From NCBI GenBank assembly GCA_012656075.1, contig JAAKBF010000042.1, forward strand, positions 744,001-808,000: DNA of 64,000 nucleotides, given 5' to 3'. Below the pieces are notes generated by a model, which did not search any database, was not told where the DNA came from, and saw only the letters and a program-made list of their open reading frames with translations. The stretch is from Phytophthora hibernalis (lineage: Eukaryota; Oomycota; Peronosporomycetes; Peronosporales; Peronosporaceae). Within the stretch, counting starts at the first letter, position 1. Each line of letters opens with the position of its first letter. Of the stretch, positions 1 through 11,494 are shown piece by piece. The position numbers and the translations under genes were made by a program.

Positions 1-212
1 GGATTCTATTTTTGACTAATCATACCATTTGCGGTAAACAAAGCACTATGCCTGGTTCAACTATAATTATTGCAATAAGTATTGTAAAACTACGCAAAAT
101 GATAGTATTATGCTGCGGGGTGCGGACTAAAACCAAGCATTTATGCAGGTTTAACATTTTACTATGGAAATTCGGAATTCAAATTTCAAGTATAATGTTG
201 GCCGCAATAGGG
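1..212. mobile_element. piggyBac-type MITE, right part (cut by window edge)
   Basis: This stretch matches the 284-bp MITE at 17467-17750 over almost all of its length. Its right end reads CCGCAATAGGG and is followed directly by TTAA at 213-216, the target duplication used by piggyBac-type elements. The left terminus lies outside the window. It has no coding capacity of its own; the short open frames here are incidental. Confidence 0.8.
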
Positions 213-396
213 TTAATGAACTACGATGTTTTACCTCCAAAAGTTGTGGAAATTTTTTTCTATGTCTTAAGTTACGAGATACTAGGTAAAATGGGAAAAT
301 TCAGATAGGGGCAAGGCGTCAGATGCGTGCGGGAAATGCGAGAAAGAATCTAGTCACTGTTGGTCTCGAGATCAATCATTACATATTTTCCTCGAT

Positions 397-899
397 GTGG
401 ACGCAGGGAACTGCAGCCGGAGCCACCACTTAAGACATGGACTTCGGCCCTTTTTGGCGTCAGTTGGTGGGGTAGGATGGTCGTACATACGACCAAGCGG
501 CATTGAGACGGAGTGGACGTATAAGGGCCCCAATGACTCACAGATATTCGTTGGGGAAGGCGTGGTTATCTCGTATGCGCTTGAGTCGGGATTGCTGGTT
601 GAACGTTCAGACGGGGACGAGGAGCGTGCCGACATTTCTCAGAAGCGACACCCACGGAGACTTCTGTCAAGAATGCGCCAGCCGAAGAGATCGTCCGAGA
701 TGAAGGGCCGACACCTCAGCGCCTGCTGAAGACGACATGTATGGCGGAGTTTGAGCTTCTCAATTTGACACAAGTGCCCAGTTGTCCCAGGGCACACTGA
801 ACGAGCTATTCGGATCGTCAAGCGATTCCGAGGTGGAGTTATCCCAGACAGCAGTGGCTCGAGCATTCAATTTGTCGCTGAGCGAGATCACACAGCACT
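397..899 (+). pseudogene. unrecognised coding relic
   Basis: Translation of 397-590 gives protein-like sequence ending in a W-x-Y ... IFVGEGVV pattern and an acidic tail. Near 770-899 another frame reads LNELFGSSSDSEVELSQ and stops at about 897. The two parts are in different frames, so this looks like one decayed gene with at least one frameshift. I do not recognise the family. It lies upstream of a Harbinger transposase relic and could be transposon-borne. Confidence 0.3.
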
Positions 900-981
900 A
901 AGGTTCAAGCCTAACCGGCTGCCGACGTGCCACTATTGGCCAAGCAGACACGTGAATTAGGTAAATACTGGCCCCAACAAA

Positions 982-2180
982 ATGCCATGGCACCTTGAAG
1001 TGCCATCGTGCCACGCTGAAATTTTCGAGCGTTTGATGAAATCTACCAGGAGCAGTCGATTGTTTACTTTGTGTTGGCCATTCGAATACTTTCGCGCCAA
1101 AATGGACTCGGAGACGGAAGTAGTTGTTGTGATCCTCATCCTGCAGTTACTCTCGCTCTATCTACACTGCTGGGACGAGAGACAGCCTTACTGGGAGCGC
1201 AGCCGGCTGTGCTGGAAGCACCATTCGCATTTGCTCCTCAACGAGGGGCAGTTCAAGCAGTATTATCGGATGTCCTTCCGATCATTTAAGAAGCTTGTTC
1301 ACCTCTTGGAGCCAAGCCTACGCGTCGACGAGGCGCAGTTCCGCCGCCGAACTGGCACTGACTCCCTCAGCCCCGTCAACAAGGTTCAGATGTTCATATC
1401 GTGGCTTGCCGGGTATTCGTACCACCCCGTGCGCATGTCGTCTGGAGCAAGTTTGTCAGGTTTCTACGATTGCATTCCCAGCGTCATGTGTGCCATTGAA
1501 GCTCTCGACGACTTACAGCAACGCTTCCCAGTTGCAGAGCGGGAGCAGAGACGTTCGTCCCAGGCCTTTCTCGCCTAAGCAAGGCTGGTCTACACAGGAA
1601 ACCTGTCATGATCGGTTGCGTCGGAGCTATCGACGGGTGGCTTTGTGAAATTCAAGTGCCTAGATAAACCGAAGGGAGGCGCGTGGCGTCATTTCTCTCG
1701 GGTCACTATCAACGCTACGGAATAAATGTTCAGGCTTGTGTGGACCACCATAGCCGCTTTATGGCTGTGTCGAGCGTGTGTCCTGATGGAATGGGCGACG
1801 CTGTCGCGTACCGGAAGTGGCGTATTTCGACTCTGGCTGAAGGCTTTCCCAGTGGACTATACCTTCTTGGTGATAATCCATACAGTAACTGTAATAATCT
1901 GCTAACTCCGTTGACGAAGCCACAGACGGTGACCTACAGCCATGATGCTTACAACGTCTACCTCAGTCAACTACGAATCCGAGACGAAATGGCATTTGGG
2001 TTGCTTGTCAACAAGTGGAGAATCTTTAAGGCTCCTTTGAGAGTTCGTATGCGGAACGTGGTGAAAGTGGTTCATGTAGCTTGCATCCTGCACAACTGGT
2101 GCATCAACGAGAGGATTCAGGAAAATGCGGCATGTGACGTCGAGGACGATGATGCTTTATCGGCGACGCTGTCTGATTGA
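982..2180 (+). pseudogene. PIF/Harbinger-type DDE transposase, frameshifted
   Basis: The product would be the DDE endonuclease (DDE_Tnp_4 family) of a Harbinger transposon, cutting and joining element ends. Three blocks are visible: an N-terminal region (982-1578) with a conserved 'YYRMSFRSFKKLV' stretch; a block near 1610-1660 reading IGCVGAIDGW, which holds the first catalytic Asp; and a block (1683-2180) with LLGDNPYS (second Asp) and DEMAFGLLVNKWRIF (catalytic Glu), ending in CILHNWCIN. The blocks lie in different frames with a stop near 1663, so the gene is broken. The order and spacing of the DDE residues are those of the family. The convergent minus-strand frame that follows may belong to the same element. 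Confidence 0.75.
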
Positions 2181-3001
2181 AATCGCGTAGTTGACGCCTG
2201 GAGTAAACGACGAAGCACCAATCTTGTCAGTCATGGCCTTCATGGACTCGATTACCTCGTTCTTTAATTGCTTTGACGGGGTGGTAGACGTTGCATCTGT
2301 GTTGCTCGACGAACGGCATTTCAGTGAGTCAAATTGATCTTCCTCCAGCATTCCGCCTTCCACGAACTGAGTCAAATCGTGTTTCAACTCCAGGCACTCC
2401 CGCAGATAAAACACGTCTATCGATGCCTCGCAAAAATTATAGAAGTCGTCTCCATGTTTGCCAGACTTCGTGTACGTAGCGATCGCCTTCACGTACTTGA
2501 GATTGACAGACTTCCAGATATCGTACAGCTTTGCCACTTCGTGCGCGACGATGATCGAGGCATAAATTCCCTCAAAACGCGCATTAGCACTCGAGTTGAT
2601 TGTAGTCCGTGCGATTTCCATTAAACGTCACGCCACGTCACTCCAAAAGACATCTTAGCGTGCATATCACTAGCATCCAGTTGCTGGCGTGTTGGCGTGT
2701 TGCCTGTCTCAGCAAACCGTATAGCAAACGGATCGGAAAACAGGAGAGTCAAGAGACGAATGCAGCAATTCTTCGAGCGATATGGTGCATCTGGACCAGC
2801 AATGGTGGATGAGTCCAGCGTCGCAGTGACCAACCAGCGATGAAGCCCGTCGTACGCTTGAAGGCGCTTGATGCGATCTGGCCCTGGTGTCTTGCGGGCA
2901 AGTCGTAACCCGCGGCTCGTGCATTCCTTCCTGAGTTGGTCCACTGTCCATGTTGTGTAGTAATTTGACGTCGGTGGTGTCGTCATTCCGGTATTCTTCA
3001 C
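2157..3001 (-). pseudogene. SAP-like DNA-binding protein of a mobile element, frameshifted
   Basis: Reading on the minus strand, the first part (3001-2621) carries WTVDQLRKECTSRGL followed by basic residues, which resembles a SAP (helix-extension-helix DNA-binding) motif. It ends WRDV and a TAA that overlaps the ATG of the second part (2621-2157), a helical, acidic-to-neutral region with FEGIYASIIVAHEVAKLYDIW. The TAATG overlap and the continuity of protein-like sequence suggest one gene split by a 1-nt frameshift. It runs tail to tail with the Harbinger relic, overlapping it by about 24 bp, and may be that element's second protein. I cannot name the family. Confidence 0.45.
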
Positions 3002-3436
3002 AGACCAGTTGGTTACTACATCCGCTACAGGAGCGGTGTCGTTACCCGGGACTTGGTCGCCGTTGTCCGGATCGTCCGTCCTATCTTGCCCTCTGCCTTC
3101 GCCCTCCGCTTTGTATCACCGAATGACTGTATATAAGCGCGATGCACTCAGTGGTCAGTTGTTGCAGACGAGTGGTGAGCAAACCACTTACCTTTCGCGT
3201 TACAGCGTGGTAGCCATTCATATGATGCGAGGCTGCGTGTGGGAACCGGGCGGCGTTGCCGGTCGACGAAATTTATCACACGCCGTGGCGGGCACAATTC
3301 GTTTTGGTCAGGCATGGACTTCGTGGCACTTTCAATTACCTCTACCCCTATGGTACGCATGGCACGTATGATACCCGGTTAGGCTTGGCCCTAAGCTGCT
3401 GCGGCAAGCCTACAATTCCTTTCAGCGGCAGCTGGC

Positions 3437-5514
3437 TTGGGAAGCGATGGTCGAGCAGACCATGTAACTACACCTTCGTCGGAACAGGTTCAGTGGCCGC
3501 GCCGTGCCTGCACAAAAGACGTCAACTACATCCGGAACAAAGAGGCCATGGGCGCGTATGAGACCTGCGGTTCGGTTGGGAGGGACGACAATGTCGAGGA
3601 GGACAACGATGACGGTGACGACTTGGTTTGCGGAGACGATGACGACGGAGACGTTGTCCTCTCTGACGATGAAGCTGTTCAGATTGATGCAGCGTTCGTC
3701 GAGTCTCTCCAAATTGGTAGCGACGAATTGAGGAGAGAAACAGTACTGAATCGGGAGGACGCATTACGTGCAACTGAGTGGAGGCCCTTGTCCTCCGAGT
3801 TCGAGACTGACGGGAACGCATACCCCGGCTTGGTTATCGACGACGCACAGCCCGTTGCAGCTCTATCTGACCTGTGCCACTCGCCCCTCCTTACATTATT
3901 GTACTTTATTCCCAAGTCAATGTGGGTAAGGGTGTGCGCTGAAACGAATTGGTACGGCCTACAACAAGTCCGTAGGCGTGCACGAGGGATTCGAGGAGGC
4001 AATCGAACCATCGGTAAGAAACGCTGAAGCAGATCAGTCAACGGTTGAAGGCTAAACCTTGGTATCATACCCATGAAATTCTCCATGTCGTCGACGTGCT
4101 GATCGGACGGAGGCTGTGTCCGCAGAAGCGACAGTTCGCAACGCACTGGTCGTTGGTGAATGATGACGTGATATCTGCTGGCGATTTCGGTCGCTTCATG
4201 AGCCGAAATCGGTACCAACACATCCTGCGTGACTTGCACTTTATCGATAGGGAGGCTGAACGTACGCGGGACAAGGTATGAAAACTCCGGCCAATTATCG
4301 ACAAGCTTCAGCAATATTTATTTGCCGCGTAGACTCTCCCCTCCGTGTTCTCATGCTATGAAGGCGTTCTTCCAGCTACTTCTAAGCGGAACACAACACG
4401 TATTTTTATTCCCGATAAACCGCATCGGTACGGGTCGAAAATGTGTATGACATACGACTCGAGGACCGCGTTCTGTTACATTTATCGATTTTGAATGGCG
4501 TAACTTGTGACTTTTGAATGTCTATCTAACAATGTATATCGTATGTTACTAGATTCGAAATGTACGTGGGTAAGCGGAGAGACGCAGATATTGGTGACAA
4601 CTCATTTGACCACAAGACTGGTGTTGCTGCAGTCGTCCGGAACTTGAAGATCATCCTCAGTTCTAGTACCAGGGAGCCGTGGCACGTAGTCGTCATCGAT
4701 CGATTCTATTAATCGCTTCTGCTGGCTATTGAGTTACTGAGTATGCACGTGTACGTAATCGGCGCTATGATGACTAACCGGGTTGGTTACGACGAACAAG
4801 CGCCAGTCCTGCCCAGCAAGTATACCTTACGGTACATTCATCTACTCGTGCTCTGTTTCTATTCCCAGTATAGTGTCCTTCTACAGGTGGGATTGCAAAT
4901 CGGTGCACTACTTGTGCACAGGCGCTTCAATGTCCGAGTCGAGAATTGATCGCAACATCAAGCGGATTAGCCCAACTAGTGTACCCTCTGGCTGCCGCAA
5001 CTGTCTTCAGAGATCTACCAAGTTAAACAAATACTACAAGAGCTTTTTTGGCGTTCGTCGACCTCGCGCTAGTAAACAGCTATATTGTCCAGAAAGAGAC
5101 AGCGCGGGTCACAGGGACGGTGGTAATGAAGCGCGGAGAGTGGTACAGTGTGATCCAGAACCAGCTTATGCAGCTTAAACCTGAAGACATGCCGGCGTGG
5201 TCGCGACGACTCCCCAAACAAGGCAAAACCGCAAGCGGGCTCCACTGCGTCTGGCCCACGTTCTGGACCAGCGTGACGACTGCGTGACTATGAGCGGCAC
5301 ACAGAAGCGCCGCAACGATTAGGTAATGTCTGCGCGTTCTTGCGCAACGATCCGAAGAACACGTCGCTCGGGACGACCTTCTTCTGTGAACGCTGCTCCA
5401 TCCACGACGCCAAATGTTGGCTCTGCAACAAGATCGGACGGCACTACAAGTGCATCGCAAAAGACCTGCATTGTACATGTAATTCGCATGACTTCGATAC
5501 CGGGCAAGCAATGA
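3437..5514 (+). pseudogene. piggyBac-type transposase (DDE_Tnp_1_7), decayed
   Basis: The order of blocks is that of a piggyBac transposase. It starts with an acidic N-terminal region (3437-4027, runs of D/E then a basic patch). At 4045-4281 comes the conserved FGRFMSRNRYQHILRDLHF with RDKV, continuing out of frame as LRPIIDKLQQ. Near 4340-4440 are CYEGVLPATSKR and PHRYGSK, where the first catalytic Asp expected before EG is Tyr. VGKRRDADIGDNSFD and VVVIDRFY (second Asp) follow at 4560-4710. Later fragments cover the C-terminal half, and a cysteine-rich zinc-finger-like tail (FFCERCS, KCWLCNK) lies at 5375-5450. At least five frame changes and several stops are needed, so it is dead. A possible intron acceptor (TTACTAG) sits at about 4551. 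Confidence 0.8.
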
Positions 5515-5535
5515 CTTAGGAAAGCGTATCGTCGG

Positions 5536-6000
5536 TCAACAAGCTGGCCTACGGAAGAAGACTCGTCGGGGATTCGACTTTGCTTTTGCGGTGAAGATGC
5601 GGACGACGTGAAAGTAAATGATATCGAGCATCAGTAGGTCCTGCCTAGGTGACATTTGATGAGTGTTAAATTGTGTCAGATCGCATTGCATATTTCCTTG
5701 AAGCAATGCCTTTTTTCTTTCTTTTGCATCTGTATGGGATCTTAATTCATCACTTCGAACCATTTCTTCCCGGCGCTGTGACCATTTTGGTGTCAGTTAC
5801 GACATCCAATCATCGCTGAAGACAGGAATGGTGTAGAACTTATGATTTTGCTTTAAAAACTCTCCAAAACTTAAACAGCGATTTGCAATTGGTACCACAT
5901 ACAAATTCATAGTAACATTGCTTCGTCGTAAGATATGAATTTGCTTGGTGTGTTTTCGATAATGTATTTGGGAACCGAGTTTCGTAATGATGACCACCAA
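5536..6000 (-). pseudogene. unrecognised minus-strand coding relic
   Basis: Two minus-strand frames in succession give protein-like sequence (for example GEFLKQNHKFYTIPVFSDDW, then basic KERKKALLQGNMQ). They are separated by a stop near 5797 and a small gap. There is no recognisable motif. It follows the piggyBac relic and is probably transposon-derived. Confidence 0.2.
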
Positions 6001-7390
6001 AAAATAATAGGCAAGTCTAAAATAAGTGCATCATCTTCACCACTCCCGTCAAAAATTTCACGATGTCAAAGTTACAGCGTATGTCACCAACCTTGAGGAA
6101 TAAGAAGCCATTACCGACTTCATCGGCTTATATTGGACACCCTACGTACCGGTACAGTGTACCACTCTGAAAAAGTGACCTTCCGATTTTGGCTACTGTT
6201 AATGGTACCAATATTAGTACTTAAGGGCGACTCCTAAGTAGTGTTGGGCGATGATGAACGACTGCTATCATGTTTGACTCGTTAAACGTAGTGTGCTACG
6301 GTGCAGGCAGTACGTACCGGGCGATTAACAAGTCCATTCCCGTTAACAAGTCATATGTAGCATTCAAGAAGAGTTGCATTGTAGTTCGGGCTAAGTATTA
6401 ATAACTATGACAGCATGATACCGCCAGCATCTCAATCAACGCGTCCACGCCCGTGCAATGGTCAGGTGGTACAGCCGCTTCGCGATTTGGGTATTATAGT
6501 AGACACGTGCGACAGATCATAGCAGTCCCAGCGACTTCTGGCAGGGAGGTTCTTGTGGTAACCTGCACGACAACGCGGTACATGCTGCCAGCGCCAATAG
6601 TTAGTACCGGTACTGTTAGACATGAGAAAAGGAGCTCGAATACTCTACGCGGCGCCATCAGATACAGGGGCTGCAGACAGGTACCGCGCACACCCACCAA
6701 CAAAGCAGGCAACCAGAGAAGGACGGCTGAAGGACGGAGAATCTCTAAATGACTGGCAGTCGCGGGAGGAAAATCGCCATACCGGTACGCATACTAGTAC
6801 ATTTGTGTCGAAATAATTGCTCCAGAACTTATAAGCTGAGGCGGCGAGAGGGCTCAAATACTGCCATGTGATTGAACGCTCCTATATGCCGGCGTCCACT
6901 ATAAGCCGAGGAAGTCGGTATAAATAACAGTTTTTATATGTGTATTGTACTTTGAAGTAGTCACTTATCGACAGAAATAATAGTTTTCCTTCCTCGTTAG
7001 GACTGATTGTTCCTGCAATCCAGGAAATTGTGACGGGTTGTACCTGTATATTGTTCTTGATGACTTACCCGAACGTGGAGGCTCCAAGTTGTATCTAGTC
7101 GCGGTTTGTGCACGGGTAGGCTTGATACAGTACAGAGGACGAGTCAGTAGAGGGCTATTAGTCGCTAATATGAGGGTTGGAGGAGGCCACTTGGCTCAAA
7201 AGTGTATCCAAAGAAAGAGTAAAAATGCCATTTGTACATTCGGTTATAGAATAGAGAGGGTTCTGTTCAGTTAGAGTAGGGTATAGTGAAATTCATATTG
7301 TCCGATTTGCTAGTGGAGCATCGATTTAGAGAGCAACCAGTCAGAGATAGGGGCTCATTTATGGAGGTGTGACGGTACTGGACCTTGAAT
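6001..7390. other. non-coding, no recognisable gene
   Basis: No frame here gives a convincing protein on either strand. The stretch contains scattered GGTACCGG-type short repeats (6590-6800) and AT-rich sequence. I see no promoter, RNA gene or element ends that I can support. Confidence 0.5.
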
Positions 7391-7401
7391 GAAACAATAG
7401 T

Positions 7402-7594
7402 AGAGAACTTTAGTTCCTGGAATAACTCGCGGTTTTGGAACAAAAATCGAGATAATCCAAAATTATATTCTTTTGAACAACAGAATCCCAAGTTGTTCCA
7501 CTGGAACTAAGTATTTGAACATCGCGTGGTAATTTATTCGTAAAAGATATTCGTTGTTCCAGACCTGTCGTTATTCGAAGAACTAAAGTTCTCT
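7402..7594. mobile_element. MITE-like element with ~45-bp terminal inverted repeats
   Basis: The left end AGAGAACTTTAGTTCCTGG is the near reverse complement of the right end ending AACTAAAGTTCTCT. The similarity extends inward about 45 bp on both sides (AATAAC ... TGGAACAA against TTGTTCC ... GTTATT). The flanks CAATA/ATTG extend the pairing. Partial copies of the same termini occur at 23570-23625, 24205-24235, 31200-31250 and 34685-34770, so it is a dispersed family. There is no coding capacity. Confidence 0.6.
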
Positions 7595-7690
7595 ATTGCC
7601 TTTGGTTGGTGTGCTGTGAGATGAGAAAAGGCAGGCGTTTCCTTCCCGGTTCCTTCTCGTATTCTTCTCTACATGTAGTCAAGTTTTTTA
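7551..7690 (+). repeat. dispersed repeat family, copy 1
   Basis: From GTTGTTCCAGACCTGTCGTT through GTTCTCTATTG to CTTCTCTACATGTAGTCAAG this matches copies at 31195-31375 (same strand) and, reverse-complemented, 23497-23625 and 38410-38525. It overlaps the right terminus of the MITE-like element at 7402-7594, so the two repeats may be parts of one larger element. Confidence 0.55.
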
Positions 7691-7785
7691 CACGTAACGC
7701 CACCATATGGCTTTGTCGTTTCCGTTTTCAGTGAGGTACATTGATGTCACTTAGCTGGGCTAACGACATCCTATTTCCGTTCTAA

Positions 7786-8220
7786 CTACCGTCCTTTGTG
7801 CCGCTTGTTCCACTGCCAGCAGCTGTACCGGGCAGTCGGCCACTCCACCGCTTGCGTCTTATTACCCCTTGATTCCATCAAAGACTGCGTATCGTTGTCG
7901 ATGTACTTTAGTATTTTATTCCATTGTTGGTGGAATGCTTTTTGTCCGTCAGCCGCCACTTGTTTGCTCGTGTGTTTCTCAATTGCCATGCAGGCCAATA
8001 TATTTACCATTGTGTTTTGCGTCCCTTGACTGATGTGCCTATGTGCGAATGACCATGGTCTCGAGTAGCATTCGGACCTGCCAGTTTGTCATTTTCAGAT
8101 AACTTGCAGTGGGGGTCCCCACTGAGGTGTTCCGGCACAGAGGATTTCCGGGACGCCGCAAGTGTTTCGCGTCTATGTACTGCGGTACCAGGAAGCTGTT
8201 CACGCTGGGGATCCAAAATA
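7786..8220 (-). pseudogene. unrecognised minus-strand coding relic
   Basis: A frame at about 8224-8039 (containing TPTASYLKMTNWQVRMLLET) is followed in another frame by 8010-7786 (ACMAIEKHTSKQVAADGQKAFHQQW). Composition is protein-like and the two could be one gene with a frameshift near 8035. No motif allows a family call. A gag-like or transposon origin is possible from its setting. Confidence 0.2.
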
Positions 8221-8499
8221 GCAATCAGATTTGACAGATGATATATCTATTTTCGGAGGTTTAAATTTTTCCCTTTCACAACGGTGGGGCACGAATGGAG
8301 ATGAGACCTGCCTGCGTGAACTCGCCGCTGATGGCAGCGACCTTGCAGGAGCCACCAAGCCTTACACTACATTAATCTGGCGCTAATGCAGTTGCTACTT
8401 TAAATCGCTGCTTAGCGGCCGTCCACAGTCGCGAGCAGCATCTCCCGATACTCGCTGCTCGTGCCCAATGCTCGAGGATGCGCTAGCAACAGCGCTGCT

Positions 8500-11066
8500 G
8501 CTTACCACAGTACTGGGGATACTGAAGTGTTTCTTCTGAGCATGCTACTAGCATATGTGGTTGTGGTGCTGCTCCTAACTGTGGTGCATGTTGCCGCGCT
8601 GTTCCTGTAGTGTAAATGCTTGTGTAGTGGTGATATGAATGAACGGTACGTTATTATACCCCCTGCTTTGGAGCAGGAGGTATTTACGTTTTTGTATATG
8701 TTCGATTTCCGCCATAGGAAACTTAAGCTATATCGAAGTCGGACGCAGTCTGAATACCTCGGTTTCGATATTTTTATGCCGGAACCCCTTAGTGTGACCC
8801 CCCAGTGGGAGGTTTTCTCCGGCGAAGCTAAGCAACCACCAACGCATGGTTGCCAATAACGTACTGCAGCCAGGACTCCCGCTTGGCCCATCCTCTCATT
8901 TTTGTTATGAGTTCCTTTTTTGGCTGCCTGATGTAGCGTCCTTTGAGTCTTGGCGTAGGAAATGTATCCGAGCCAAATGGCTTTGAATACTTCAGTAGCA
9001 GGTCTAATTCGCACCAATTTAGATCCACAACCAGCCTTCCCCGATTTCCATTTGACACTTCGGCCAAAACATAACAACGCATAGGATCCCCCATGCGAGA
9101 CTGTGTGCCGACGCTCATCTCAGTATTTTTACTGCAGCGTCGCCAATCTCCAACGCAGTGTGTTCTCGCATGTGCTTGCTCACCGTATTGTACAATATCT
9201 TTACGCTAGTGTGGTATTCCCCGGTTACATTGTTTAGAGTATCGTAGGTGCCCACTCGCCATTTACACACTGCCTGTAAGTATGTAGCCACTCCAATTTT
9301 TCAACACCTTCCTTTACCTCGGTTACTATCGAGGCGAGTTACAGATCTGGGTCTAATGACGCGGATCTGACTTCATCAGCTATAGTCCAGATTCCTGCCG
9401 GAATCACATGTAATCTACAACCATAAATCGTCGTCGCTAGTCCGGCCTCCTGGAATCCTATTTTCTCCATGGTTCCAGCAGTCGCTTCCTCAAACGATGC
9501 GCCTCCTTGCGGTCTCAAAATACGTGATGCAACGTGACATCGTGGAGATGCACGCAGTCATCGTGGGGGCACCAAGATTTTGATTTCTTTACATCAAAAC
9601 CCGAGTACGCCTGGAGATTTAGTTTGTGTAACATTTGTTCGCCTCATGATCCCAGCCCGACCACGCGTCGAATCCTGTCCCGTACGAGTTTCTTCAATAC
9701 GCTCGCCGCTTGTTCGCTCTGCTCTCTCCATTTCTCTGCTCGCTCCACTATCTTCCTCTGTCCTCTTGCTATGGTGACAGCCGCGTTTGTAAACCCGCCA
9801 TGTATGTGTCCATCTCCGTCGACCTGCCCACAAACATACTAACGTGGTGAGAACAGGGCGTGGGTGGACGTCATCCCATGGAAGTCAGATTCTCTGCCTC
9901 CCCAGAAGATCACCCCCGTGACAGGCGATGTACGGCACACCAAGTTCAGCGAGAGGTCGCCACCGGAAAGATCTCCGGACCGTGGCCTTTGGCGAGTGGT
10001 CGCTGTCGGTTGTCCAAGGAAGATATTCGCGTCGTGCCCTTGCTGAACAGCCACAACTGGAAGATATGCCGGATAGGGCTCTTGGAGCTTTGTCAGGCAG
10101 TCGCCGAGGACTCGGTGGTTTCACAACGGACGAGTTCACACTAGATATTTGTGTATGGCATAGTAAAGAATAGTATAGAGATAAGCGCTCGCAGAGCGCA
10201 ACAAATAGAGCAGATTTCTCTTCCGAGTCGAGTCCGGTTACGGTAAGTGTCCGTAGCGTATGGTCCCGCTTGATTGCCAGGATTATGCTTGCCGGTGGAC
10301 ATGAAGGTTGAAGTAATCAAGTGTCCATCCACCCGGCAAGTCCAAGAAGCTAGATTGTGTGATTGATTTGCTGCGTGTGCAGAGAACGAGAAAGCTCGCT
10401 CGACCGAGGGAGTGCTACCGAAGCCTCCTTCCTACGTACCCGTCGGAGCTTTTCCCCGGCACCCTCGCTTACCGGCTGAAAAGCCCTGGACACTTCCTTC
10501 TGAGGGCCAGCGAGGTTTATTTGTGTGTGTGCGTGTATTGCAGACTAGCCGTGCTCGTGGCTAGTGCTGTGGAGTTGATTGGTTGCCCTACCGACAAGTC
10601 GGAGTACGCAGGGTCAGACCAACCCGGTGATAGGGCTGAATCAAGGCCTTCAGGTCAAGACTTCGCCCAATATTCACCTCGTCTTTGCGGAAGAGGTGGG
10701 TGTTGTGGGTGGGAAAACTAGCAGGACATAATTCTGGCGTGGTCCTACCTACACGACAAGTCCCTTTGTAGAGTAGCTCGCCGCATTCAAGTTGCAGCAT
10801 ATCCATGTCCAATTCGCACTTATGCCCTCCATTTTGCTATCAAACTTGACGAAACATTGTCTATAGTTCTCTGGCGTGTGTTCGGGGGCATCAGTTTCTG
10901 CAATCAGCTGCTTTCCAGTGACCCACAGGTTCCGCCTGCGTTGAAATCCTTCTGGCGATGCATCAACGTGTTCCGGAGTGATGTACACGACAGGTGTCAG
11001 TCCTTCTCGTGGTTGGTGGACCATGATCTCACCGACGATGTGCAGTGTAATCCAAACTCCGCCCAT
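8500..11066 (-). pseudogene. large unclassified minus-strand coding relic, probably mobile-element derived
   Basis: Successive minus-strand frames give coherent protein fragments. These are VWITLHIVGEIMVHQPREGL with EHVDASPEGFQRRRNLWV (11066-10750); a highly charged R/E/K-rich stretch (9833-9594); GGASFEEATAGTMEKIGFQE with LHVIPAGIWTIADEVRS (9535-9365); TGEYHTSVKILYNTVSKHM (9235-9170); and VLAEVSNGNRGRLVVDLNW (9118-8900). Stops and frame changes occur every 100-400 bp. I recognise no reverse transcriptase, integrase or transposase motif. A gag-like or chromatin-associated element protein is possible. The region 10140-10340 between fragments looks non-coding and may be an LTR or untranslated part. 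Confidence 0.35.
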
Positions 11067-11262
11067 TTGCTAACGGATGCTGCTGCTACACGTTTCAGCT
11101 CTAATGGCTGGGATCGCAATTCCTCCCTGCTTTCGGTCTAACGACACCAGATCCGCATCTTACCACCCTCTCCGTATCAGCGTCTCTGCTGTGAATAGGG
11201 CGTGCCACACTTAATTTCGGATCATGTGATCCATCGTATTGTTGTTGTCTTGGACATTGTAT

Positions 11263-11494
11263 TGGCTGTTTATTAACCGTCAGACGGGGCGGCTAATTCA
11301 AAAGTGAGTGCCGTCCCCAGCTATTCATTCGGTTGGGTTCTCTTTTCCTAAGTTGGCCTTGGCTGCCACTCAATAGCATATCTTAAGCCCAGTCTACTTA
11401 TACTAATATCAAGTTCTAACCATTTGCATCAGTTTCTAATTGGATTATAAATAGGATCTGTTTACGAAGTTGGTACTTACCCTAAACTACAACA
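11263..11494 (-). repeat. Copia 3' LTR (without MITE)
   Basis: It matches 17342-17864 except for the MITE insertion. Read on the plus strand it starts TGGCTGTTTATTAACC and ends CTACAACA. The uninterrupted TTAA at 11383-11386 (context ATATCTTAAGCCCAG) is the empty version of the MITE insertion site in the other LTR. Confidence 0.9.

Noticed and set aside
3437..5514. The piggyBac relic as source of the TTAA MITE
   Set aside because: I could not find the MITE termini CCCTATTGCGG or CCGCAATARGG near the relic, so the link rests only on the shared TTAA preference.
8502..9077. A 191-codon minus-strand frame as a gene
   Set aside because: It overlaps in another frame the fragment VLAEVSNGNRGRLVVDLNW, which continues the coherent series of the relic, and has no features of its own.
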